A stretch of DNA of 64,000 bases from Pseudobacteriovorax antillogorgiicola (GCF_900177345.1 NZ_FWZT01000022.1:1-64000); one strand, 5' to 3'. Shown: positions 1 through 10,200, counted from the stretch's first letter. A program made the numbers and translations. Notes: generated by a model not told the origin, from the sequence alone.

Positions 1-173
1 GTGACAAACTTCGGGCTTAAGGTATGCAGACTATCCCAATCGATATCATTTACCCAGGGCTGCTTGACGAAGTTTACCAGCAGGTCTCTCACCATCTTTG
101 GATAGGAAAACAGCTGGGTGTAGGCTGGATCAAAAGGGGTTGGCTGTGAATCGCTATCATCTTGTTTTGACAT
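1..173 (-). CDS. Rpn/YhgA-like putative nuclease-transposase, N-terminal fragment
   Basis: The gene starts at an ATG on the minus strand and runs off the left edge, so only the first 57 residues are visible. After a short polar leader comes the segment YTQLFSYPKMVRDLL followed by VNFVKQPWVNDIDWDSL. This matches the opening of the Rpn/YhgA-like family (PD-(D/E)XK nuclease fold, recombination-promoting nucleases often annotated as putative transposases). The catalytic region lies outside the window, so activity and intactness cannot be judged. The family name rests on this short N-terminal pattern only. Confidence 0.55.
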   Translation of the reverse strand, partial: MSKQDDSDSQPTPFDPAYTQLFSYPKMVRDLLVNFVKQPWVNDIDWDSLHTLSPKFV

Positions 174-1058
174 ACCGTCTCCGCAACTCTTAGGAAAAGA
201 CCTAAGTTAATGTTATCAAGGACTAAATGCTAGAATAAAAACTTTGGTGATAGTAGTAATCACATCATTCTGGATGGGAGAGATAGTGGCAGCGGCCACC
301 AAACTTAGTCAGTTCTCCTCTGGGAGATAAAGCGAATAGGTCTTCTGCCATCATTCAATCGGTTCCAGCTTACGCTAGAATCTGCCACCGTGATGAAAAC
401 TAAAGAATTGATTTTCATACTTTGGAAAAAAACTAGGCTAGATGTTAGTAGCCATCGACCACAAAGACTTTGAAAAGTGCCCAAGAGGCTGCCACACCAA
501 ACATCAATCCGAAACAGATAACTCGCCATGCAAAACATGTAAGAACTTTATGCGATCCCCGCGTTTTATAGGACTTATGGATTGGTGATAGCATGAGCGA
601 CTCCTTTTCTAATTCAACTCTCTCCTTTGCTTTCGACTTGGGTACTCAAGGTACCCAACGCCGTGTCACTGTTTATCTTGCAAGACTGATGCCTCGCAGT
701 GTGGAACACATCTATCTACCCGCTCAAGGTTAAAATCTGTACTTACATATTGAGCAATTTCATATAAATATCCTTTCCATAGAAAGGATTTCCTTGGCAA
801 TAGCGAAGGCGACGCACGCAACAAGCAATAGCACTTGCCACTTGTTCATCTATTCTCACAATGCTGACCTATCTGGAATCAACTCTGTTACAGATATACT
901 ACTGGAGACCAGAGCAGTGAATGAAAAATGATTCAGTTGGTTCATCCATACGAGCAAACATTACGCCTACGGCAAACACCAACTGATAGTCTCAAGGCAT
1001 GGGAAAATATTTCCTAGTAAAGTCATGATAGGATCAAGAGGGCGACTTCGGAGTTAGA
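174..1058. other. Gene-poor intergenic region (885 bp)
   Basis: No convincing gene lies here. A 77-codon minus-strand frame (305-538) and a 46-codon plus-strand frame (593-733) lack family resemblance and convincing ribosome sites. A perfect 8-bp stem-loop sits at 770-789 (arms ATCCTTTC and GAAAGGAT, loop CATA). It is followed by only three T residues, so a terminator role is weak. The region presumably holds the promoters of the leftward Rpn-like gene and the rightward cyclase gene, but no clear -35/-10 pair stood out. Confidence 0.5.
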
Positions 1059-2948
1059 ATGTCAGCTAGCACCCCAGAAAAATGTACGATCCTACGAATA
1101 CTTACTTTTTGGACCATACTTGGGTTCACCTCACACTCCTATGGCCAAATGCAAGAACCAACATTTCATATCCACAGTGAGCAGTTCAATCTCGTTCAGA
1201 AAAACGAATATATGCTCGGTGCTTCCAAAGTCAAATACAGCGATTCAGAGCTTATCAATTTTCTAAAACAAGATGCATTTAAGCTGATTCAAGAGTATTC
1301 AAATCCTCCTCGACGCTACATCTACTCAGCCTATATCATCCGCAACCACACTTCAAAGTTTCAAAAAGGGTTTCTGAAGTGGCGTGGTTTTATGAGCGAG
1401 ACCGCTGCCTTTCGAGTAGATGGCGACCAGCTGAGCCCACTAGAAAAGTATCCAGGCTACGATATTTTTTGGCAAAACTTTCCTCCCGGCGATACAACCA
1501 TAGTCTTCTACCGCCTTATGGATGGGCACCTTAGTGGAGTTGTCGGAACCACTAAACTTCAGGACTTTCGTACTGTTGTTTCTGAAACGGAATCACAAGC
1601 CAACTATATGTCTGGCATGATCGGAATTGTAGCAATCATGATTCTATATAATCTGGGGATGTTTCTGTTCTTTAGAAAGACCTACTTTCTCTATTACGTA
1701 CTCTATTGTTTTTTAGGTATCCTGAGTTTTGCTCATTTAGTGGGCCCCCTCACATGGTCAGCTTGGAAAATTTCTGGCTTGATCAACATGGCATTGATTT
1801 TTCTGCTTCTCTTTTGTCGAGGCTTGCTTGAAATCAAGGCAAGCAAGGACCCATGGATGACAAGAGCGATTCAATGCGCAGTGATCCTCAATATTTTAGC
1901 CTCGTTCTACTCATATCAAAGCAACGACATGTATGGAATATTCGTCGCAGCCCCACTTACCATCTTAGTGTGTTTAACGGCTAGTCTATTGAAGGCTCTA
2001 CAGGGTGTTCGCAATGCCTATTTCCTTTCCCTAGGCTGGTCGATTTTCTTCGCATCAGCAATCTTATCAATTCTAAGCCCTCACATCGGATTATACGCTA
2101 CCTGGGCTTCATACTCATCCTTGTTTGGGTTTGCTCTAGAGATCGTTTTCTTTTCATTTGCACTTGGAGACAAGGTTCGGCAATCTGAGCGCCGGGTAGT
2201 TAAGGAGAAGCTTCATGCCTTCGCCCAACTTTCCAAAGTGTTTTACCCTCATCAGATCGAGCAGATAAGGCAAGGCAAAAGCCTAGAAGATACAATGCCT
2301 ATAGGAACAGCTGATGCGTGCGTTCTCTGCTTTGACGTGATCGATAGTTCGAATCTCACAATCGCTCATAAAGAACAGTTTCTTCAAGAATCCATCAAGG
2401 CCTGTACTGGTATTCTTGATGATGGTTATTCCTATAGCAAAGGTACGCTAATTGCGAATGCGTATCGCATCAAGGAGATGGGCGACGGTTTTCTGTGTTC
2501 CGTAGGATTCCCCTTTCGTGCCCTTCCAAACCGCTCAGTAGCTGAACAAGCTATCGATCTAGCCGAGAGATTCATACAGATTTTTGAAGAGTTTGCTAGA
2601 TGTCGAGGTCTTTCTGAAGACGTTTTTTGCTCCGTAAGTGTGGTCATGGATAAGATTGAAGGACGATTCCCCATTACAGGAGTTAAAGAGTACGACGTTT
2701 ATGGGAGAGGAGTTGTAACAGCGACACGATATGAAAAGATAAGAAAAGATATCCTAGACTACCACCCTTGTCACATCATTAGTGTACAGAACAAGGTCTA
2801 CGATCAGCTATCGAAGGAATGCCAGATGCGGTTCGAAGAAATTAATTTAGATTCTATCTCATATAAAATACGCGGTGACGTATTTGCCAGGCGTGTCTAT
2901 ATCGGTAAACGATATCCAAAGGAAATTTCCAAAAGCCATGTTGGATGA
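1059..2948 (+). CDS. 7TM-DISM membrane receptor with class III nucleotide cyclase domain
   Basis: The 629-residue protein likely senses a periplasmic ligand and makes a cyclic nucleotide in the cytoplasm. It has a signal peptide (about 1-30), a periplasmic 7TMR-DISM extracellular domain (about 31-175), a 7TM block (about 185-370), a short helical linker, and a C-terminal class III adenylate/guanylate cyclase domain (about 415-600). In the cyclase domain FDVIDSS and EMGDGF carry the two expected metal-binding Asp residues. Substrate (ATP or GTP) cannot be read safely from the sequence. GGAG lies five bases before the ATG. The stop overlaps the next gene's possible first start codon by four bases, suggesting cotranslation with the TonB-like lipoprotein. 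Confidence 0.8.
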   Translation: MSASTPEKCTILRILTFWTILGFTSHSYGQMQEPTFHIHSEQFNLVQKNEYMLGASKVKYSDSELINFLKQDAFKLIQEYSNPPRRYIYSAYIIRNHTSKFQKGFLKWRGFMSETAAFRVDGDQLSPLEKYPGYDIFWQNFPPGDTTIVFYRLMDGHLSGVVGTTKLQDFRTVVSETESQANYMSGMIGIVAIMILYNLGMFLFFRKTYFLYYVLYCFLGILSFAHLVGPLTWSAWKISGLINMALIFLLLFCRGLLEIKASKDPWMTRAIQCAVILNILASFYSYQSNDMYGIFVAAPLTILVCLTASLLKALQGVRNAYFLSLGWSIFFASAILSILSPHIGLYATWASYSSLFGFALEIVFFSFALGDKVRQSERRVVKEKLHAFAQLSKVFYPHQIEQIRQGKSLEDTMPIGTADACVLCFDVIDSSNLTIAHKEQFLQESIKACTGILDDGYSYSKGTLIANAYRIKEMGDGFLCSVGFPFRALPNRSVAEQAIDLAERFIQIFEEFARCRGLSEDVFCSVSVVMDKIEGRFPITGVKEYDVYGRGVVTATRYEKIRKDILDYHPCHIISVQNKVYDQLSKECQMRFEEINLDSISYKIRGDVFARRVYIGKRYPKEISKSHVG

Positions 2949-3019
2949 CTAAGCTCTTCCATCTATTCTATTCGTGGTATATAACACTCATCGACGCGTT
3001 AAACTTTCCTGGGTTTTTT

Positions 3020-3745
3020 ATGAATGTATCTGCTTCAAAAACAATTATTCAACTGGCACTTTTACCCTTCCTTATTTCAAGCTGTACCACTCCGAAACCT
3101 AAACTATTTTCACCCGCAAAGTTTTTCAAAATTTCAGAAGCTTATGTTGCTAATATAGATTGGGCAGCGGTACAAGGTGATAATGGCAGACCCACTTGCA
3201 TTTACCACCTCGTCGATATGGACGTTGATGGGAACGGAAACGTCACCGATGCAAAACTAATCCAAAGCTCAAGCTCACGAGAACCTGAGACTCTTCGGAT
3301 CAAAACCATCACCGCCTCTAAAATGTGGAAGTTTGAGCCAGCAGTGACGGAGCGTAAAGCAAGGGTCGGATTCTTCTTTCGAAAAGGAGCGAAAACACAA
3401 CACTTTTTTGCAAACCCTGACTACCCGATAGAAAACAACCCCCGTGATGATGATGATTGGGCTGTCGAAAATAAGCAGCACGCAAAGCCTATCAGGAGAA
3501 TCGCTCCTCAAATGCCAAGGCAAGCTAGAATGAGAGGCCTAACAGGATTCACCGTCCTTAGGTTTGATGTGACCAAGGAGGGTACTACCGAAAACATTAA
3601 AGTCACACAATCCTTTCCTCCTGGGGTATTCGATAGAAGCGCCATCAGAGCCATCGCAAAATGGTCGTACGAGAAAAATAAGGCGTCTACTCAAACCATT
3701 CGTTTGGATTATCTATTAGAAGGCGGGTCATCTTGCATCTTTTAA
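3020..3745 (+). CDS. Lipoprotein with two TonB C-terminal-like domains
   Basis: I place the start at the internal ATG at 3020 because it gives a clean lipoprotein signal peptide with lipobox LISSC. An upstream in-frame ATG at 2945 overlaps the cyclase stop (ATGA) and would bury that signal, though neither site has a strong ribosome-binding sequence. The mature protein has a first TonB-C-like unit (VDMDVDGNGNVTDAKL ... MWKFEPA) and a second one near the C-terminus (MRGLTGFTVLRFDVTKEG ... FDRSAIRAIAKW). No proline-rich spacer or N-terminal TM anchor of true TonB is present, so it is a TonB-fold envelope lipoprotein rather than an energy transducer. Its linkage to the cyclase suggests a shared envelope-sensing role; that is inference. 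Confidence 0.7.
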   Translation: MNVSASKTIIQLALLPFLISSCTTPKPKLFSPAKFFKISEAYVANIDWAAVQGDNGRPTCIYHLVDMDVDGNGNVTDAKLIQSSSSREPETLRIKTITASKMWKFEPAVTERKARVGFFFRKGAKTQHFFANPDYPIENNPRDDDDWAVENKQHAKPIRRIAPQMPRQARMRGLTGFTVLRFDVTKEGTTENIKVTQSFPPGVFDRSAIRAIAKWSYEKNKASTQTIRLDYLLEGGSSCIF

Positions 3746-3842
3746 GAGTGGCAGGATCGTAGCCGTGTAGCGGGGCTAAGTTTAGCTTGGAAACTAATCA
3801 GCCCAGGATCAATCCCGGGCGTTACCAATAAAAAGCTATTCG

Positions 3843-4808
3843 TTAAAGCCCGAGTCTTTGCCCTCTTTGACAAGCAGCGATCTCTTCGCCATCGGTCAAG
3901 CTACCTGCTGCGCATCTGAATTGCGCTCGTGACCACCCTTGTCCCGCAGGGCAACCACACGCATCACGGCCAGTGCTAGCATTGTTGTTTAAGGAAAGTC
4001 GTTGTCCTTTTTGACAAGCAGCAATCTCTTCACCATCGGTGATGCTTCCCGCGACACACCGATACTGGGCTCGCGACCAACCCTGCCCAGCAGGACAACC
4101 ACAGGCATCACGGCCAGTGTTAGCATTGTTGTTTAAGGAAAGTCGTTGTCCTTTTTGACAAGCAGCGATCTCTTCGCCATCTGTAATGCTTCCTGCAACA
4201 CAACGAAACTGGGCTCGCGACCAACCCTGCCCAGCAGGACAACCACAGGCATCGCGAGCATTTGGTGCCAATTGAGCATTAATCTTACCACAAGCTCCAA
4301 TCGTGCTACCGTTGCAGTTTGCTTTGTACATTAAATTGCCAGCATTCGTCGCACAGGTCCAGATCGATACCTTATCGTTATCAATGTAAACGCTCTGAGG
4401 CCCAGTAAACCAGTTGAGTCCCACAAAATCGTTGCAGTTTTTATTAATCAAGAATGGATCGTTGCCACCGTTATTTTTAAGCCTCTGCGCAGCAGCGTTA
4501 TCAAAGGTTGTATATGTATTACCTGTTTCACTTTGAACTGATATCTCCATATCAAACTCGCTTGGCACTTCAACAACACTCTCTTCCTCGACTCCAGTCA
4601 TCACCACCTCCCATTCACTGTCATTATCAATGGAAGTTTCAGGCTCGTGCACAGGGCTAGGCACATCGTTTGTCACCGTAGTCTCAGTAAAATCAACTTC
4701 TGACGTCGCATTTCCTGATGATTTTGGCAGTTCTACTGATTCAGAAGCACATCCTAAAGCAGCTAATATGCTGGCAAGAACCAACAAAGTAGATCGTAAT
4801 TCGTTCAT
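3843..4808 (-). CDS. Cys-rich repeat lipoprotein (48-residue tandem repeats)
   Basis: The 321-residue protein starts with a lipoprotein signal (lipobox LGC near residue 20), followed by an acidic Ser/Thr/Glu/Val-rich stretch typical of an extended surface tether. Next is a globular part with several Cys (about 110-175). The C-terminus holds three copies of a unit beginning with CGCPAGQGWSRAQ and containing DGEEIAACQ; the last is shortened and ends at GQRLGL. Spacing is exactly 48 residues (144 bp). Paired Cys in each unit suggests disulfide-bonded surface modules. No enzyme family is recognised. The gene is monocistronic, facing the cyclase/TonB pair. Confidence 0.7.
   Translation of the reverse strand: MNELRSTLLVLASILAALGCASESVELPKSSGNATSEVDFTETTVTNDVPSPVHEPETSIDNDSEWEVVMTGVEEESVVEVPSEFDMEISVQSETGNTYTTFDNAAAQRLKNNGGNDPFLINKNCNDFVGLNWFTGPQSVYIDNDKVSIWTCATNAGNLMYKANCNGSTIGACGKINAQLAPNARDACGCPAGQGWSRAQFRCVAGSITDGEEIAACQKGQRLSLNNNANTGRDACGCPAGQGWSRAQYRCVAGSITDGEEIAACQKGQRLSLNNNASTGRDACGCPAGQGWSRAQFRCAAGSLTDGEEIAACQRGQRLGL
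3871..4260 (-). repeat. 144-bp tandem repeat inside lipoprotein gene
   Basis: The plus-strand string CAAGCAGC[GA]ATCTCTTC recurs at 3871, 4015 and 4159, exactly 144 bases apart. The intervening DNA is nearly identical between copies (for example the GTTGTTTAAGGAAAGTCG block). Such near-identical in-frame repeats can gain or lose copies by recombination without breaking the frame. Confidence 0.85.
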
Positions 4809-5201
4809 CTCATGTTCCCTTAAGTTTTCAAATTTTCAGTCGTGGAGGGAGCCATTGCATGCTAGGTGCCAATCATCAGCACCCCTTTCGATTCAGGGAC
4901 TTAAGACCTAAGTGCACATTTTTTAAACCTCAGGATGTGACTTTAACGGTCTCTAGTTTTCGTATTTTACAAGAGAAAACAGCGACTCATAGTAGCGATG
5001 CTCACATAAATATGATTTTTTAGCTCTGTCCAATGTCCAAACACCTTTTCTCCGTTGGGTCAGTGTGTGAGACACCAAAAAACCTGCTCTAAGTGCCTAA
5101 GATAGCACATCTGTTCCCCCACTTTCGGATACAAAAGAACTGTTTTCCACAAAGGATAGGAATGCTATAGGGGAGCCCTGAATCGGAAAGCGAGGAAAGC
5201 C
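4809..5201. other. Intergenic region (393 bp) between divergent genes
   Basis: This region separates the leftward repeat lipoprotein gene and rightward ychJ, so it should carry both promoters. No strong -35/-10 pair, palindrome or small gene could be supported. Confidence 0.4.
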
Positions 5202-5663
5202 ATGACCGAAACAACATGCCCATGTGGCAGCGAATTAAACTACTCCCAATGCTGCGGCCCATTCATCGAGGGTCAATCCAAGGCCCCAACTCCCGAAGCC
5301 TTGATGCGCTCGCGGTACACCGCCTTCACCTTAGCAAAGAACGATTATTTACAGCTCACTTGGCACCCTGATACACGCCCTGATGAGTTGGATGACGAAC
5401 CTAGCGATTGGATTGGTCTTGAGATCGTCTCATCAGAAACCAAGGAAGACTCTGGCCAAGTTGAGTTTATCGCGCGATTGATTCACGATGGTAAACTTGA
5501 GACCCTGCATGAGATCAGTGAATTTGAGCTTATGGGTGATCAATGGGTCTATGTGGAAGGGGAGTTTGTCAACGATGGCAATCATATCAAAAAGATCGCA
5601 AAGAATGAGCCTTGCCCCTGCTTGAGTGGCAAGAAGTTCAAGCGCTGCCATGGGGCTTCTTAG
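5202..5663 (+). CDS. ychJ: YchJ family protein with two SEC-C motifs
   Basis: The 153-residue protein matches the YchJ/UPF0225 family in length and order. It has an N-terminal SEC-C zinc motif (CPCGSELNYSQCCG), a central NTF2-like YchJ domain (ALMRSRYTAFTLAKNDYL ... TWHPDTRP), and a C-terminal SEC-C motif (CPCLSGKKFKRCHG). SEC-C motifs bind zinc; in SecA the same motif mediates SecB and ribosome contacts. The precise role of YchJ is unknown. It stands alone. The hairpin that follows has its T-tract on the other strand, so it serves the convergent gene. Confidence 0.9.
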   Translation: MTETTCPCGSELNYSQCCGPFIEGQSKAPTPEALMRSRYTAFTLAKNDYLQLTWHPDTRPDELDDEPSDWIGLEIVSSETKEDSGQVEFIARLIHDGKLETLHEISEFELMGDQWVYVEGEFVNDGNHIKKIAKNEPCPCLSGKKFKRCHGAS

Positions 5664-5681
5664 CAACTCCTAGAAAAAGAA

Positions 5682-5706
5682 AAGGCCACCCTCGGGAGAG
5701 GGGGCC
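5682..5706 (-). terminator. Rho-independent terminator of the DUF4360 gene
   Basis: A stem with arms AGGCC-A-CCCTC and GAGGG-GGCCT encloses a GGGA loop. On the minus strand it is followed by a T-rich tract (TTTTCTTTTTC), so it terminates the leftward gene ending at 5752. There is no T-tract on the plus side. Confidence 0.75.
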
Positions 5707-5751
5707 TCATACATGGTGCCTCATGGGATGACTAGCTTCACACCAAGAAAA

Positions 5752-7005
5752 CTAGTTACACTTTCTCCAAACCAATGCGTGGTAAGCAGCGAACTGCCCA
5801 TCCTTAGAGTCGACAGTGATCAATCCAGAATTGCTGCGAGCTTTGCGGTTATTCACGTTGATTGACGTGTTAACATTCAAAGCACGTTTCTTATCACAAG
5901 GGGCCCACATCAGAGCATCCACTGGAATCACATCACGGAAGTGGTAGTCTTCATCAGCGAAACCTTTTACAGTATCAGCGCGTGTGATGTTAGCAGCTTC
6001 CCCTTGGAAGTAGTAGTTGGCTGACTGACGAGCTTCCACATCGTCATCCAGGAACATATAACCACGATAGTCGAATGTTGCCAGTGCAAACGTCCATCCA
6101 TCAGGATAGTCAAGATCCATAGTTACTTGACAGTTTTTACGGCTGTCGCGAAGTGAGATTCCAGGGCCAGCTTCGGCGATGAAAGAATCGAAAAGGAGTG
6201 TGAACGCCTTTTTATCATCAGAGATGGTGTTAGCGATGGTCCCGATTGGGCAACCTGAGCCATTGTAAGTCATGTCTTTAATGGTAAGGTCTGCTGGAGC
6301 CAAAGGAAACTGACCGTCATAGTCAGGTCTGAAAGCCCAATCAGGAATAGATGGCTCAGAAGGGCCATCTACACACCGACGCCAAACGAGGCCGTACTTT
6401 TGGGTGAATTCACCATCAATGGAGTCGACTGTAATGAATCCTTCCCCGCCCGCGTTTTCTTCATTGTTCACACGAATTTGAGTCTGCAGATTCAGTGGGC
6501 GTCGTGCACCACTACAACCTGGAGACCAAACAACAGAATCGATACCTAGTTCATCACGAAAGTGATAGTCTTCATCAGCGAAGCCTGTGATTTGAGATTG
6601 GAACTCAACGCCTTCACTCTCTGATTGGAAGTAATAAGCAGCTTTTGCAGTTGCTTCTACTTGGTCATCTAAGAATACATAGCCGCGATAGTCGAAGCTC
6701 ACGAGACTATAAGTCCAACCCTCTGGAAAATCGAGATCGATTGTAAGGTTACAGTTACGACGAGAATCGCCAGGAAAGCTACCATCATAGATTTCAGCGA
6801 AATACTCGCTAAAAGTCATCGTGAAGGCTTTCTTATCGTCAGAAATATTCTTTTGAATAGTACCAAGCGGACAACCGGTACCTGCAGCGTTGATCGACTT
6901 AACTTGCACATACTCAGGAACTTCAGCTTCTGTTGCCATAGATTGATGACTGGCGATCAAAGCCATCATTGCAACTGCCGGTTTTGCAAAATAGATTGCC
7001 TTCAT
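5752..7005 (-). CDS. Secreted protein with two DUF4360 domains
   Basis: The start chosen is the ATG at 7005, preceded by an AAAGGAAAAG ribosome site and opening a standard signal peptide (MKAIYFAKPAVAMMALIAS). An in-frame start about 33 codons upstream would hide it. The mature part is two tandem DUF4360 domains of about 190 residues each. Both contain a GCP[LI]GTI opening, ISDDKKAFT, a SR[RK]NC segment, FDYRGY and FADEDYHFRD, and each ends in VWRxC. DUF4360 proteins are small secreted Cys-containing proteins of unknown function, most often with a single domain, so this is an internal duplication. Confidence 0.85.
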   Translation of the reverse strand: MKAIYFAKPAVAMMALIASHQSMATEAEVPEYVQVKSINAAGTGCPLGTIQKNISDDKKAFTMTFSEYFAEIYDGSFPGDSRRNCNLTIDLDFPEGWTYSLVSFDYRGYVFLDDQVEATAKAAYYFQSESEGVEFQSQITGFADEDYHFRDELGIDSVVWSPGCSGARRPLNLQTQIRVNNEENAGGEGFITVDSIDGEFTQKYGLVWRRCVDGPSEPSIPDWAFRPDYDGQFPLAPADLTIKDMTYNGSGCPIGTIANTISDDKKAFTLLFDSFIAEAGPGISLRDSRKNCQVTMDLDYPDGWTFALATFDYRGYMFLDDDVEARQSANYYFQGEAANITRADTVKGFADEDYHFRDVIPVDALMWAPCDKKRALNVNTSINVNNRKARSNSGLITVDSKDGQFAAYHALVWRKCN

Positions 7006-7212
7006 GTCTTTTCCTTTCTCCTCAATGGTTTTGTATACCTGCCAGGCATCATGCAGGCCAAATGCCAAAACTGGAGTTTCAAGATCAAGGTGTTCTGTAA
7101 GCAAAAAATGGATTCGCTTATTCCCTGTTTTGCTTAAGTTTTGGTGATCTGGGAACGCAAACGACGGGCTTTGAAAGCAAGGAATAGCAAAGGAAAGCAG
7201 GAGTGCGGCGAA

Positions 7213-7251
7213 GGAAAGATACTCTAAGATGAGATCTTAGGGCATCTTTCC
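7213..7251 (-). terminator. Long hairpin after the PUFA synthase operon
   Basis: Outer arms GGAAAGAT/ATCTTTCC (8 bp) and inner arms CTAAGAT/ATCTTAG (7 bp) flank a 3-base internal mismatch and a 3-base loop. It lies just beyond the pfaC stop. There is no T-tract on the minus side, so it may be a 3'-end stabiliser or a Rho-assisted end rather than a classic intrinsic terminator. Confidence 0.45.
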
Positions 7252-7263
7252 GAAGGGTACAAA

Positions 7264-10200
7264 TTACTGAAAGAGTTCAAAAAGTCTACGTGTCATCGGG
7301 TCAAGTGAGCCATCAATGATTTTCTGACGAAGCTCATGAACCTGTGGCTGAGCCTCGGCAAAGCATGCAAGACACGCCAGCAGAAGTGATTGTTGAACCG
7401 TTGCTCCCTGGCTCTGGAAGCCATGCATCATGGTCTTAAATTTTGGATCAGCGGACTTCGCTTGTTCTTGCTTGGGGCCAAGCCGATTGATTCCAGACTT
7501 CACACGTTCGACCGCATCTTTCAAGCCGAGTTGGCTCAATTCAGCAGCTGGGATAGGCTTCCCTATATAATAGTCTTGGGCGCCCCAGTGAACAGGAAAC
7601 TCAAAGCGCTTCTGTTCATCATTGGTTTCTGGCAAAGCGCCAGCAAAGCGAACAGGAACAATTGGCAGTCCTGTCGACTTAGCAAGATCGATAAAAATCG
7701 AACTGACCGCCTTTACAGGGTCATTAGCAACTACACTGCGAGTGCCATCCACATGACAAAGCAAAGACATACTATAATCCTGCTGATCTTTCTTATACTC
7801 CTCCAGGCACGAGAAGATCGATAGGTGATGATCTCGTTGGAAGAAGTACATTCCTATGGGAGAAAGACCACCAAAGACCTCGGCTCTGAGATCCTGCAAG
7901 CCACCGTATATCGACTTTTGGTGTTCCGACTTAGCAATAGCTCGCACAGGATTGCCCTGTAGAGTCTTGACCATAGTCATAAACAGCAGGGATTCGATGC
8001 CTACTTGATGGTTGGCTAGATAAAGAACTGGCTTACCATGCAAGGCTGCGAGCGCAGCCGGATCTTCCAAGTGAACCTGCCCTACAAACTGATAGGCCAA
8101 AGCCGTAAACACATCGTAGACGGTTTGCAGGCGCGCATCATCTTGGCCCTTCAACTGATCATAGATCAGATCGAACTTAATTCGACCGTCCTGGCCGTTA
8201 AGCGGGGTATGATTCACTGCAAGAGCTTTTCCTTGGGGCTTCATGGTCATAGCAAGCCTCGGCGCTTCGTAGATTTTCTTGCCCTCAACCCAAAGCCTGC
8301 CAATGCCGGTCATCACTGTCTGCGCTGCAGATTCATTCACCTCAGTCAGTTCGAAGTCTACAGTCATCTGCTTGATATGAGGCGCGACTTGGCCGCGATA
8401 GTGCCACTCTATCTCTTCACCAGAGGACACGGGCTCAAAGAATACCTCTTCGCCTTTGGCAAACGTTTGAGCCATGTATACCTGCATGAGCTGGATCATA
8501 GCCTCCACTCCAAGTGAGCCCGGCTGAACAGGATCTTGAAAAAAATGGGATTTGAAGAACCAATCTGACGGTGCGACATCCTTCTCTGCTCTGATGTAGC
8601 CTCGACCTTCAGCACCTCCATGAGGATCTAAGCGGGTCACTCGATCGATCATAAGAAGCTTACCATCTGCGATTCCTGTAATATCCTCTTTCATGTTTAT
8701 TTCAGTATTGTTGGGAAGAGCCAACTGCTTGCCATCAGTGGCAATAGGCAAACCCTTCTGATTGACCATGGCGTCTTCAGGAAAGAAGCCAAAGGCCGTG
8801 TCCAAATCGTAAACTAGTTCGCCTCCCACATGACACTGAACCTGAAACTTCACAATAATGATATTGCTCATCTTGCTCACAGCGGTGAGTTCGGACGTGG
8901 TCACAAGACTACTATCTTCTGGCTTGATAGGCCTTAGGGCCTTGGCCTTGCCATCCAAATTACGGAATAGCAGCTCACGCCCCTTAACCCCTGGCAGTCC
9001 AGAGTAGGTAGCTAGCCAACCACAGGGTTGGAGAGCAATCTCCATCAGCACCGCATAAGGCATCACTCCATGTGGGTTGTCATCGAAGTACCACGGTCGA
9101 TCGTGAAAGTCATAGGCTGCCTTCACCTTCGCCCCTGCTCGTTGCCCCAGATAATCACCATTTACTTCTAAAATACGGGTCATAAAATGATAGGGAGGAG
9201 ATGGTAGCCTCGCCGTTCGTAAACCCACTTCAAAGGGAAAGTCTGGACCAAAGGCTTTTTGGGGATGGCCCCAAGCACAGTTGATCAGGGACTGGTAGTC
9301 AAATTTAAAGTCCCCTACCATCGCTACAGGTCGCCCGTCGCCGACTCCTTTATCATCAAAGTCTCGGATGGTGGTCAGAGGATAGTCTGGCACCAATCGC
9401 AGTCCAAGCCGTTCACACAAGAAAGCCTTGCGGCCATCGACAGTACATAAGACGTGCGCAAATAGGGTTGGAACTTGACCATCCCAATAGAATTCGTCGA
9501 TAAACAGTTCGTAGCTTAACTCCTTAGAGTCTGGCGTTACCTGTCCTCGGCACTTGAAGAGATATTTCGTCTCTGTAGCAGGTTCAAACCGCCATCCGTC
9601 CCGTCTAAGGGTTACTCCTGTTGCTGCCATATAGATAGCCATAGCTTCTAGGCAGCCCTCTGCCATAAGAGTTCCAGGCATGCACGGATCGTTCTTAAAA
9701 TGCCCATCGAAATACCAGTGATCGGGGTCGATGGCAGTTTTTGCCAAAACGTAACCGCGGCCTTTGGGGCCACCAGAAAAATCTAGCTCCTGCACCTGAT
9801 CGATAAACTGCAACGGGCCGTCAGAAATTTTCGGTGTGCGAGTGTGCGTAGCTGCGTATGCAAACTCGTTTCCAAAGCAACGATCAATTTGCCCCTCTCT
9901 AAAGCTTAAAATATCCGCTTGCGAAAGAGCTGTTTTCTTGCTGACCGTATCGGGATATTCTAGACGGGGTTGATCCGTATAAGCACCTGTTTCAGGTTTC
10001 CAAAGAACACCGTCAGACGCTGCTAGCTCGTTTTTCGAGAAGAAACCTGCTTGACCACTACGCACCGAGATGCGTAATTCGCCATTGATGTAGCAATCAT
10101 AGTGGAAAAAGAATAGCCTCACATCACCATGCTTAGCATGACCATCCACGTGAATCTGATAAGACAAGGTTTCACCTGGCTTGGGCAGCTCACCATGAAA

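Noticed and set aside
305-538. 77-codon minus-strand frame
   Set aside because: No family resemblance, no ribosome site, odd composition; probably chance.
593-733. 46-codon plus-strand frame (MSDSFSNSTLSFAFDLG...)
   Set aside because: No clear ribosome site or recognisable family; the hairpin after it lacks a T-tract.
3871-4260. Repeats as a CRISPR array
   Set aside because: Units are 144 bp, contiguous and coding in frame, with no spacers.
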